From the NCBI GenBank assembly GCA_040752515.1, contig JBFMGQ010000001.1, positions 62,001 to 126,000 of the forward strand: a DNA stretch of 64,000 nucleotides, read 5' to 3'. Position 1 is the first letter of the stretch, and every line of letters begins with the position of its first letter. Of the stretch, positions 27,083 through 36,500 are shown piece by piece. Position numbers and translations under genes: made by a program. The stretch is from Tenuifilum sp040752515 (GTDB lineage: Bacteria > Bacteroidota > Bacteroidia > Bacteroidales > Tenuifilaceae). The notes under the pieces are model-generated. The model made no database searches. It was not told the DNA's origin and was given only the letters and a program-made list of their open reading frames with translations.

Positions 27083-27232
27083 AGTCAATAGAAACACAAA
27101 AAGCATATAAACACTTTGTTTCTATTGACTTATCGGAGGTAACCCCGACTTATCAAAATCTTTCATTCCGAACTTTCGGAATGATTAGATTTTGTTGGTC
27201 GATTCGTCAATTGGTATTTTCAATTGACGGAT
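27083..27232. other. Cluster of three strong hairpins upstream of the E2 gene
   Basis: Three inverted repeats lie side by side. (1) AGTCAATAGAAACA (27083-27096) with TGTTTCTATTGACT (27117-27130), 14 perfect pairs. (2) CATTCCGAA (27164-27172) with TTCGGAATG (27175-27183), extended outward by AAAATCT/AGATTTT to span 27155-27193. (3) ATTCGTCAATTG (27202-27213) with CAATTGACGGAT (27221-27232), 12 pairs including one wobble. None has a T tract. They may be nested palindromic repeats, or the folded leader of the E2 mRNA. Confidence 0.6.
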
Positions 27233-27292
27233 TTGGTTCAACCTTTTGGCCATTTCGGTGTTAATAGTTTTGAAAAAGAAAACTAAAACATC

Positions 27293-28609
27293 ATGGCAGA
27301 AGTTAAGATACTACTCCCAGCAATGGGCGAAGGCGTTACCGAAGCAAAAATCACTAAATGGTTAGTTAAACCCGGCGATGCGGTTGAAGTAGATCAACCC
27401 CTTGTAGAGATAGCAACCGATAAAGTTGACTCCGAAGTTCCATCGACAACTAAAGGGAAAGTTAAAGAGTTACTGTTTAACGAAGGCGACTCGCCACAAG
27501 TAGGGCAAACCATATGCATACTCGAAGTTGAAGGTACAAGTGCCTCGGATGAAAAGGCTAAAGCTAGCATGGAGGAAGCCATATCGATACAAAAAACAAT
27601 AGTTGATGTAAAGCCTACGGCAAGCCAAGTTAAAACCGAAGCAGAAAGCCCAAGACTTAAATCCACTCGATACCTTTCGCCACTTGTTCGAAGTATGGCA
27701 AAACAGGAAAATATCTCCATGGAAGAACTGGAAAGGGTTGAAGGATCGGGACTCGATGGGCGTATTACCAAGGACGACCTCCTGAAGTTGATTGAAAACC
27801 GCAGCAAGCGCATTGCTCAAATAGAAACCGAGGCCAAGGAACGAATCCAGGCAGAAAAGCCAATCCAAACCTCAACCCCAAGCGATACAGCAAGCAATGT
27901 GCTAGCCCATGAAATTGTGCCTATGGATCGGATGCGTAAGCTAATTGCCGAGCATATGGTTCGATCCAAGCAAACATCGGCTCATGTGGCTTCGTTTATT
28001 GAAGTTGATGTAACAAACCTGGTTAACTGGCGCGAGGCCAACAAGGACAAATTTGCTAAGACCTATGGAGAAAAACTCACCCTAACCCATCTGTTTGCCC
28101 AGGCAACCGTTGCCGAGGTTAAACGATTCCCACTAATCAACTCATCGGTCGAGGGAGATAATATTATTCTTAAACGTGATGTCAACTTAGGTATTGCCAC
28201 AGCCCTACCCAACGGTAATCTAATAGTTCCGGTGATTAAGCGAGCTGAGACATTGAACCTGATTGGCATTGCTAAAGGCATTAACGATCTTGCCCAAAGG
28301 GCAAGAGATAACAAACTTAAACCCGACGAAATTACCGGAGGAACATTTACCATTACCAACCTTGGATCGTTCGATACACTTACGGGAACGCCAATCATTA
28401 ACCAGCCCCAGGTTGCCATACTGGCTATTGGTGCAGTTAAAAAACGACCTGTTGTTATCGAAACCCCTGCTGGCGATATGATAGCCATCAGGCAAATTTG
28501 CATTCTCTCGCTATCGTACGATCACCGAGTAATTGATGGAGCACTGGCAGGACAGTTCCTCAAATCGTTGCGCGATAGACTGGAAAGTTTTTCATCGTCA
28601 GACATCTAA
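27293..28609 (+). CDS. 2-oxoacid dehydrogenase E2 (dihydrolipoamide acyltransferase)
   Basis: A 438-residue protein. Order: lipoyl domain (residues 1-80, with lipoylated Lys44 in EIATDKVDSEVP); linker; peripheral subunit-binding domain near 125-165 (LSPLVRSMAKQENISMEEL, GRITKDDLLKL); linker; catalytic CoA acyltransferase domain to the end, with the active-site motif SYDHRVIDG. It transfers the acyl group to CoA in a pyruvate-, 2-oxoglutarate- or branched-chain-type complex. No E1 or E3 gene is adjacent. The sequence style (PMDRMRKLIAEHMVRSKQTS) suggests the branched-chain/pyruvate type, but this is not certain. Confidence 0.93.
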   Translation: MAEVKILLPAMGEGVTEAKITKWLVKPGDAVEVDQPLVEIATDKVDSEVPSTTKGKVKELLFNEGDSPQVGQTICILEVEGTSASDEKAKASMEEAISIQKTIVDVKPTASQVKTEAESPRLKSTRYLSPLVRSMAKQENISMEELERVEGSGLDGRITKDDLLKLIENRSKRIAQIETEAKERIQAEKPIQTSTPSDTASNVLAHEIVPMDRMRKLIAEHMVRSKQTSAHVASFIEVDVTNLVNWREANKDKFAKTYGEKLTLTHLFAQATVAEVKRFPLINSSVEGDNIILKRDVNLGIATALPNGNLIVPVIKRAETLNLIGIAKGINDLAQRARDNKLKPDEITGGTFTITNLGSFDTLTGTPIINQPQVAILAIGAVKKRPVVIETPAGDMIAIRQICILSLSYDHRVIDGALAGQFLKSLRDRLESFSSSDI

Positions 28610-28639
28610 TTAAAACGATATTTTTCTTAAAAATAAATG

Positions 28640-28669
28640 GGATGGGTTTCACTTAAACTCATCCTTTTT
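28640..28669 (+). terminator. Terminator after the E2 gene
   Basis: GGATGGGTTT / AAACTCATCC (one G-T wobble) with the loop CACTT, followed by TTTTT. Confidence 0.85.
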
Positions 28670-28844
28670 ATTAGTAAAAAATACCTTTTTCATCAACTCA
28701 AAAAAACGCTATATCAAAATTTTGGTTTACCGATAATATTTAAGAAACAAAAAATATTTATAAACGTAACAAAAACAGGAGTACTAATCCTTGTGCCAGT
28801 GTAAAAAATGCCGTAATATTGTATGATATTTAACTTTATAGTTA

Positions 28845-28852
28845 TATATTTG
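28845..28852 (+). promoter_or_regulatory. Promoter -7 element of the TPR-PD40 gene pair
   Basis: TATATTTG (TAnnTTTG type) lies 67 bases before the ATG at 28920. The rest of the 310-base gap from 28610 holds only the E2 terminator and AT-rich sequence without other visible features. Confidence 0.45.
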
Positions 28853-28919
28853 AAGAATAAAGTTTTACATTGGTTTGTTTAAAGCAGAAAAAACATTTTA
28901 GCTGACAAGTATTCGACAA

Positions 28920-30209
28920 ATGAGGCAGGGTATTGTTTTAATGGTTTTACTGCTTATTTCGTTCAACAGTTCGAGCGCCCAACGCAGCTCTTACTACCGT
29001 CGTATATTTGTTGATGCAGAGTATTACATGCTATATGAGGAATACCGCGATGCATTACCCCTTTACCAGGAACTCTACAAAGCCTACCCTAATAACTACA
29101 ATTTGGCCTACCGCATTGGTTTGTGTTTCCTTAATATTCCGAACGAGAAAGCCAAATCGCTTCCTTATTTTGAGAAAGCAATAACTTCTATCTCTGAAAA
29201 TTACAAAGAGGGTTATTTTACTGAAACTAACGCACCCAAAGATGCTTACCTAAACTATGGCAGAGCATTAAGGATACTTGGACAATTCGATAAAGCGCAA
29301 AAAGCCTTTGAGGCATACAAGAATTTATTGAAGCCAAGCGAAGTGACTGAACTTAGAATTGTACGTAAAGAGCTTGAAGCGCTCGATAACGCTCGCTACT
29401 TTATTTCAAATCCATTGAAGCACAAAATGACTCCCGTGGGCAGGAACATTACTACCCGATTCCCCGAAGTAAATCCTGTATCGGACAGTAGCGGTAATAC
29501 TTTGGTTTATACATCGGTTCAAAGGTTTTACAATGCCATTCTCATAAGCAACAGGGGGAATGAATTCTGGAATAACCCGCTTAACCTCAACCCACAGCTC
29601 TATGCCGATGGCGAGATAAAGACTGTTGGTATAACCTCAAACGGGAATATACTCTTACTGTCACGCAACGATAACGACATCTATAACCTCTACTACAGTA
29701 CATATAACAAAGAAACCAATTCGTGGGCTCCAATCACAAAGTTCCCAAAGGAGATTAACACCTCAAAGAGCTGGCAAACCTTTGGTTCCCTTTCCCGAAA
29801 TGGCGATACACTATACTTCAGCAGTAACCGTGAAGGCGGTTTTGGGGGCTTCGATATCTGGATGTCTATCCGAACATCAAGTGGATGGTCGTCGCCAATA
29901 AATCTTGGAAAAAACATTAATACTCCATTCGATGAGATTGCCCCATTTCTGACAGAGGATGGTAAACGTCTATTTTTCAGCTCCAACGGATTGAGGACAA
30001 TGGGTGGTTTTGATATTTTCTACTCCTATTACGAAAATAAAGCATGGGGTATTCCCATCAATATTGGGTATCCATTAAACACCACCGACGATGACACTTT
30101 CTTTTTCCCCATCAAAAACGGAAAAGAAGGATACTACTCAAAGAATTCGGAAAGCAAGGGTGATGAAGACATTTACCATGTTATTCTGGATATAAAATCG
30201 CCCCTATAG
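28920..30209 (+). CDS. Exported TPR-PD40 (TolB-like propeller) protein, first paralogue
   Basis: A 429-residue protein: signal peptide (MRQGIVLMVLLLISFNSSSA), TPR region near residues 25-145 (ALPLYQELYKAYPNNYNLAY), then a WD40-like PD40 beta-propeller. PD40 hallmarks: YFSSNREGGFGGFDIWMS, RLFFSSNGLRTMGGFDIF and NLGKNINTPFDE. This is the domain set at the N-terminus of PorE-like and OmpA-tailed T9SS accessory proteins, but no OmpA domain follows. It is the first gene of a pair; the second paralogue starts 3 bases after its stop. Confidence 0.88.
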   Translation: MRQGIVLMVLLLISFNSSSAQRSSYYRRIFVDAEYYMLYEEYRDALPLYQELYKAYPNNYNLAYRIGLCFLNIPNEKAKSLPYFEKAITSISENYKEGYFTETNAPKDAYLNYGRALRILGQFDKAQKAFEAYKNLLKPSEVTELRIVRKELEALDNARYFISNPLKHKMTPVGRNITTRFPEVNPVSDSSGNTLVYTSVQRFYNAILISNRGNEFWNNPLNLNPQLYADGEIKTVGITSNGNILLLSRNDNDIYNLYYSTYNKETNSWAPITKFPKEINTSKSWQTFGSLSRNGDTLYFSSNREGGFGGFDIWMSIRTSSGWSSPINLGKNINTPFDEIAPFLTEDGKRLFFSSNGLRTMGGFDIFYSYYENKAWGIPINIGYPLNTTDDDTFFFPIKNGKEGYYSKNSESKGDEDIYHVILDIKSPL

Positions 30210-30212
30210 CCC

Positions 30213-32561
30213 ATGAAAGCAATTCGATTTTTTACATTTACCATTCTAGCTGTTTGGCTTCCACATATCACCTTAAGCCAAACAAAGACAGAGATTGAAG
30301 AAACCTATCGCGATGCAAATTCTTACTTCTACTTTGAAGATTACGAGGAGGCTCTCGCTCTATACCAAAGAATCTATAAATTTCAACCCGATAACTACAA
30401 CCTCAACTACCGAATTGGCTTTTGCTACCTAAATATCCCCGGAAGCAAACACAAAGCCATTGAGTACCTAGAAAAAGCAATTCAAAGTACAACTCCTCGA
30501 TTTAACGAGGAATCAATAGCTGAACAACGTGCCCCAATTGATGCATACTTTTATCTAGGCAATGCCTACCTTACAGCCAACAGAATTGACGATGCGCTGA
30601 AGGCGTACGATAAGTTTTACGCTTTAACTAAAGGCAAAGGCGACTGGGACTTTACATATTTCAATCACCAGGTGAAGGTGGCCAAAAACTCCCCAAAAAT
30701 ACAACGCAATCCTGTGGATTTTATAATGGCGAACTTGGGGGATAAAATCAACGACCGATTTCCAAACTTTAATGCTGTGGTATCGGGCAATGAAAGGGTG
30801 CTTGCCTATACAACAAAATTAAAATTTTACAATGCCATTAATATTGCTCGTAAAAACGATAAAAATGAATGGGATAAGCCTGTGAATATCACTTTGGAAT
30901 TACAAACCGATTTAAACTGCTCAACCTTATGTCTTTCGTACGATGGTAATGAACTTTACCTATTCCGTGATGATAAACAAGATGGCAATATATATGTAAC
31001 CAGATACAACGGGAGTAAATGGTCACCCATTAAAAAGTTAAACCCCAATGTTAATACCGAGGCTTACGAAACGCATGCAGCGTTAAGCCCCGATGGGAAA
31101 CAGCTTTACATTGCAAGCAACCGGAAGGGTGGATATGGTGGGCTTGATATCTGGGTAAGTACAAGAACAGCTGAAGATGACTGGGGCCCAGTCCGCAATT
31201 TAGGTCCAACCATTAACACCCCATTTAACGAAAACACACCCTTTATCACCACTGATGGCACCACGCTTTATTTTAGCTCTGAAGGGCATGACAACATGGG
31301 TGGGTACGATATTTTTGTATCGCAACTATTAGGGAAAGGTGACTGGTCAACCCCCATAAATCTTGGCTATCCGATAAACACAACCGACGATGATCTGTTT
31401 TTCCATCCCCTTGGCGATGGATCAACTGCGCTGCTCTCTCGCTTTGATGATAGTTCATTAGGCGAAACTGATGTTTTTGAACTTGAGCTTTTTATCCCCA
31501 GATTCAGAAAAAGCATTGTCCCAAAAACTATAGCCCAAGAGCGTACCAGCGACAAATCATTTACATGGTTAGTAGTTGATACCATTTCCGCAAAGGGTAT
31601 GGCTGCCATAAATCCCAGAACTGCCAATACAAAGATTGATATTACCGGAAACAACCCCCTAAAACTCTACCTAAACGGTAAAGCATACGGCATAGTGTCA
31701 TCCAAGGCTGAAGAAATAGCTGAGGAGGTTGGTGTACCTGAAACCAAAAACATATCAGTTAAAGAAAGTGAACAAACAAACATTCAGCTCCAAAATAATA
31801 CTCTAGCACAACAGGATGCAAATGCAAAAAATAAATACACTTTAAAGGACTCAACTCCACGGTCACCATGGCCTTCGGATAGTCCCAGCATAAAACAAAA
31901 TGCACTGGAATTAAGCAACCTGAACTATAATGGCGATAGCTATCTATCAGAAATTCTACTATTACTTACACCTACGGAGAAGCAAAAATACATTCTTCCG
32001 GTTTTGAAAAAGAACTGGAAATTTAGCACCGAAAACTTTAGCGAAACCACTGTTCATTTTGCATCATCGTTCAATGACGATAATGAAAAGAATACCATAA
32101 TATCCAGTTTGGCTGAATTGTACGATAAAATTGGGAATTCCAGCTTAACCGATTCAAAATTAAAGGAGCAAAAATTAACCAAGCAAGAAAGGGCTAAAAT
32201 CGTAAAAGCTTACAACGAGTTGATAAACAAATCGTCGAAACAACTTGGTAACGATTTGGCAGTGATAATGTTAAAAAACAATGATGTTAAGAATCTTTCT
32301 CAATTTTTAGCATTATATCGCGAACAAAATCCCGAAAGTTTTGAAGAAAACAAGGATGAACTTTTACTTTTACTATCTCGAATGACAATAGGCGAATACA
32401 TTTCGCTATCCAATGAGCAAAAGTTAGCCCTTTACAATAATTATTCAGGGAAAACATTAGAAGAGACATCGATGATTTGGTTATGGATATTGCTAACCAT
32501 AATCGCAATGGTAGCGCTAACCTACATGGGATTAAAATACTTTAAAACCTTTAGAAAGTAG
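30213..32561 (+). CDS. TPR-PD40 protein with long C-terminal region and TM anchor, second paralogue
   Basis: A 782-residue relative of the upstream protein: signal peptide, TPR (ALALYQRIYKFQPDNYNLNY), and PD40 propeller (YIASNRKGGYGGLDIWVS, LYFSSEGHDNMGGYDIFVS). After about residue 440 comes a long, low-complexity region rich in Lys, Asn, Ser and Thr, and a helical part with LLLLLTP and LLLLLSRMTIGEY. It ends in one TM helix (MIWLWILLTIIAMVALTYMG) with a short basic tail (KYFKTFRK). Where similar proteins end in an OmpA peptidoglycan-binding domain, this one has a membrane anchor. Its 3' end overlaps the convergent PorP/SprF gene by 11 bases. Confidence 0.85.
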   Translation: MKAIRFFTFTILAVWLPHITLSQTKTEIEETYRDANSYFYFEDYEEALALYQRIYKFQPDNYNLNYRIGFCYLNIPGSKHKAIEYLEKAIQSTTPRFNEESIAEQRAPIDAYFYLGNAYLTANRIDDALKAYDKFYALTKGKGDWDFTYFNHQVKVAKNSPKIQRNPVDFIMANLGDKINDRFPNFNAVVSGNERVLAYTTKLKFYNAINIARKNDKNEWDKPVNITLELQTDLNCSTLCLSYDGNELYLFRDDKQDGNIYVTRYNGSKWSPIKKLNPNVNTEAYETHAALSPDGKQLYIASNRKGGYGGLDIWVSTRTAEDDWGPVRNLGPTINTPFNENTPFITTDGTTLYFSSEGHDNMGGYDIFVSQLLGKGDWSTPINLGYPINTTDDDLFFHPLGDGSTALLSRFDDSSLGETDVFELELFIPRFRKSIVPKTIAQERTSDKSFTWLVVDTISAKGMAAINPRTANTKIDITGNNPLKLYLNGKAYGIVSSKAEEIAEEVGVPETKNISVKESEQTNIQLQNNTLAQQDANAKNKYTLKDSTPRSPWPSDSPSIKQNALELSNLNYNGDSYLSEILLLLTPTEKQKYILPVLKKNWKFSTENFSETTVHFASSFNDDNEKNTIISSLAELYDKIGNSSLTDSKLKEQKLTKQERAKIVKAYNELINKSSKQLGNDLAVIMLKNNDVKNLSQFLALYREQNPESFEENKDELLLLLSRMTIGEYISLSNEQKLALYNNYSGKTLEETSMIWLWILLTIIAMVALTYMGLKYFKTFRK

Positions 32562-33537
32562 GACAAGGAATAGCTTTCCAACGCTTTTTAGGGGTTAGCT
32601 TAAACTCGTAAATCATGGAGATTTCATGGGAGCCACCCGATGCAAGGCCAAGCCGGGATATTGTGAAATCATAACTATACCCCATGCTTATTTGCTCCCA
32701 CTTATAGCCAACCATAAATGCAAGGGCATCGACCCTACGTCCTACAGAGTTTTTGGGTAATCCCCTCCACCAAACACCAAAACTGATAGGTTGTGAGTAA
32801 AAGTAAAGGCCTAAGTCCAATTGTCGGTAAATATCTTGAACACGATAATTAAATGCAACAGTAAAAGATTCTTCGATTCTGCTGAGTAAAAAACCCTTGG
32901 TAATGTACCTATACCCGCCATGTACAGTAAACTTTTGGGGTACCCTTGAGTTATCGTCGTAAAATGTAGCAACAGGCTTAAGCATATGATCCCAGGTTAC
33001 CCCCAGCCATATATTATCGGAATAAGCCAAAATTGACGAAGACACATCAATATCCCAAACGGCATCCTTTCCGGGCTGAGTAACCGAAGTTGGAGGCATA
33101 GGGGTTGATGTAAGCTGATCGCTGAAAATCAATTTACTAAAATCGATTGAGATTTGTTGAAGGAAAAAGGCCAACCCGGGGCGCACATGCCAATTGGGGA
33201 ATGGCTCAATATCGTATGAATAGAGAACGCCCACTCTTGTGTTGGCTAAATTACCATCGCCTGCCTGGTCGCGCATGGCTATAACCCCAAATCCGCTTCG
33301 AAAAGCAGGAGAGTTGTGATCCCACGACAGGCTAAAAGTATTATAGGAACCCGGTACAAATGTCCACTGGTTTCGGTAATTAGCGGCAACCCGATAACCA
33401 ACAATACCACCTGTAAATGAGGGGGAAAGGTACAAAGGGTTGGCATAAAACTGCGTAAACTGCACATCCTGGGATAAAACCAAAAATGCAGAAAAATTTA
33501 AAGCAATTACTAAAACATATCGTTTAAATACATTCAT
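32551..33537 (-). CDS. PorP/SprF-family T9SS outer-membrane protein
   Basis: About 328 residues: signal peptide (MNVFKRYVLVIALNFSAFLVLS, then QDVQFTQFYANPLYLSP, the family start) and an outer-membrane beta-barrel of the PorP/SprF type (GGIVGYRVAANYRNQW, FGVIAMRDQAGDGNLA, SMGYSYDFTISRLGLASGGS near the end). In this family the SprF protein is needed for surface delivery of the SprB-like protein encoded next to it. An upstream Met at 33570 would overlap the previous gene; the Met at 33537 starts a proper signal peptide and leaves a 13-base gap. So the giant PKD gene and this gene form one operon. Confidence 0.92.
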   Translation of the reverse strand: MNVFKRYVLVIALNFSAFLVLSQDVQFTQFYANPLYLSPSFTGGIVGYRVAANYRNQWTFVPGSYNTFSLSWDHNSPAFRSGFGVIAMRDQAGDGNLANTRVGVLYSYDIEPFPNWHVRPGLAFFLQQISIDFSKLIFSDQLTSTPMPPTSVTQPGKDAVWDIDVSSSILAYSDNIWLGVTWDHMLKPVATFYDDNSRVPQKFTVHGGYRYITKGFLLSRIEESFTVAFNYRVQDIYRQLDLGLYFYSQPISFGVWWRGLPKNSVGRRVDALAFMVGYKWEQISMGYSYDFTISRLGLASGGSHEISMIYEFKLTPKKRWKAIPCPTF

Positions 33538-33550
33538 AATAGGCAATTCA

Positions 33551-36500
33551 TTATCGCAACAGGGTGACATTCCCTTTCATATCGAATGGTTTACCATTTG
33601 TAAATTTACCTATGGCCCTCCACATGTACACCCCTTGTTGAGCCAGTTTACCATTAACGTAACCATCCCATCCAATATTTACATCGGTAGAGGTATAAAT
33701 TTGTTCACCCCAACGGGAGAATATCATCAACTTATACTCAACCACACCGTAGTGATATGGATGGAATACCTCATTTTTATAGTCGATAGCATCGTATATA
33801 CCGCCATTAGGCCCGGCAGGGTTTGGCTTAAAGGCATTAGGAAATTTGAGATAGCCTACCCCCTCAACCCAAACAGCTGGGAACTTAGAGATTGAATCGA
33901 CGCATACATCATTGCCATAGTCCATATAAGCCCAAAGCGAGATTCTGAATTCTCCCAAACGATCGTAGGTATGAACCGGGTCACGTTCAGTGGTTTGGTA
34001 GCCATCGCCAAAATCCCACTGGCAGCGAGTGAACTGTGTGGAAAGATTATATGCGTGGATAGTTGCATCGGGCAACATTACACGCTGGGGGAATATGGCA
34101 AAATCAGCCTTAGGGCTTTCGTAAACACGGAAAATCTTATAGAAGAATCTTGGGCCGGCATCGTTCGTAACTGTCAACTTAACAGTATAGTAACCGGGTT
34201 CAGTATAAGTATGACGTGGATTTCGTTCGGTTGATGTTGTTCCATCGCCAAATTCCCAGAAGTAATTGTCGGCGTAAAGCGAAGCATCAACCAGTTGAAC
34301 CTCCATGGGTGCACAAGCCGAATCGACACTGCTATTAAAGTAGGCAACGGGTTCGGTTGGCAATAGGTAAACCAAGACGGTATCGGCATCCCAACACCCA
34401 TGAGGAGCATCTACACGCATGGTAATACGGTACTTAAAACTTTGATCCTTGGGCCCCCATCGGGTATAGGTCTTTGAAAGTGGATCCTTTTCGGTACTAA
34501 AGGTGTTATCGCCAAAAGACCAATTGTAACTCCAACTGCTTGCTGCAGGGCTACTTTGGTTGTATATATTAAATGTAGCATTGGGGAAAACCTGTAGTGG
34601 TGGTTCAGCTGCAATATTGGCAATTGGTGTCGCATAAACAGTTATCTGCTGGGTGTCGCGGTCGAAGCACTCAAACTCCGAGGATGCGTATAAAACTACA
34701 TTGAATACCGTATCGGTTTCACCAAAGTTGAGAAATGAGTGACTGGGGTTTGGGTATGACGAGGTGATACCATCGGCAAAATCCCACTTGTAGAAACGAG
34801 CATTAATGGTATTATTGGTAAAGTTCACATCAAATGGACTACAAGCAGCATATCCAGGACTAGCCACATACGCTGCCACCACTTCGGGGAATAGGTAAAC
34901 GGTCTGGAAGACGCTATCGTCGCACCCAAACTCGGTAACAGTCCGCAACTTTATTTGATATGGTTGGGTTTGATTGCTTAGATTGTGGAAAACATGTTGC
35001 ATATTGGCTTGGCTGGTCGTGGTGGAGTCGGCACCGTCACCAAAATCGTACTCAAAGGTGAGATTGGTTCCCAAGGAGTTATTCTCAATCTCGACGTTAA
35101 ATGGGGGACACGAGATATACTCACCGGTTAACTCCATGGCTGCGTATGGCCTAGGGTGGACAACCACCTGATGGAAAACACTGTCGGTGCAACCATGCTC
35201 GCTCACAGCAACCATCTTCACGGTAAAAGTACTATCGACAAACTTATCGGTATTATAGTAGGTTAAGCTTGGGGATTCCAGTAGCGAATTCACCCCACTG
35301 CCAAGGTCCCAGTAATAATTATTATTGGTGCTGAAGGCCACGGTTTGGTTAGTGAAGTTGACGGTTAGAGGATGACATCCTGACAGATTTCCTGTAAAAT
35401 CGGGGTAAATATGAGGGAATACCTTAACCGGAAGTTTAAGGCTATCGATACATAAAGTATCGCCAGTGTAACTGGTTCGTAGAGTGATAGTAGGCGAAAG
35501 GATAACAGGTGGCGAGTTGGTTGTATTGGTATAGGTGACTGAGCCGGGTTGGTCATTGTAAAAGTAAGGTCTTCCATCACCAAAATCCCAACGGTACTTA
35601 TATAGGGGTGATGTTGATGAGTTGTTCAAGGTAATTATTAAAGGGGTACATCCCTCAAATTGGTTCCACTGGAAGTCGGCCTTTACCAATGGGTAAACGG
35701 TGATAATGGTATCCTTGTAACTCTTACAGCCAAAGGCATTGGTTGAGGTCAACTTGGCTGTGAATTGTACTGACTGATCCTTATAGGTATGGCTATAGGT
35801 GTGGGGAGCTGGAGTGGTGTTCCCTGATGTTGTTCCATCGCCAAACTCCCAGAGATAGGTAGCTAAACCCGATGAGTTATTGGAAAAGCTAACTGTTAAC
35901 GGGTTACAACCAACCAGCTTATCTACATCGAATCGTGAGACAACCCTTGGGTAAATGGTGAGGGTTCGGAAAATGCTATCGATACAACCCGTTACTGCAT
36001 CGCGAGTCACCAATTTGATGGTATCGGTAAGTATGGTGTTAAGGGTAGTATTATCGAACAGGTACTGGAAGGTGTTTTTATTATTTGTAATGGTATCGCC
36101 ATTATAAAAAGTGTACCAATGGAAGGTATTACCGTTGAGCGAAGTATTGGTAATATCGATATAAAAAGGTGTACACTGCGATTGTTGGGCAAAAACAAAC
36201 TGTGCCTCAACCTTTGGATGGACTGTAATATCCCTCGATATACTATCCCTACATCCAAGCGGGTTAATGGTTTTAAGTTTAACGGTGTAAACGCTATCAA
36301 TACTTCCACGGTTAGTAAAGGTGTGATTTACAGTGGGCGTGCTAGCGCTTTGCCCATTACCCAAATCCCACAGGTAAACCAGACTACCACCGGTAGATGT
36401 AGATGTTAGAGTTACATCCAGATCGGAGCAGCCAGCAAGGGTTGTAGCATTAAATTGGGCATCGACTATGGGGTAAACCTCAATATCGTGCGATTCAAAT

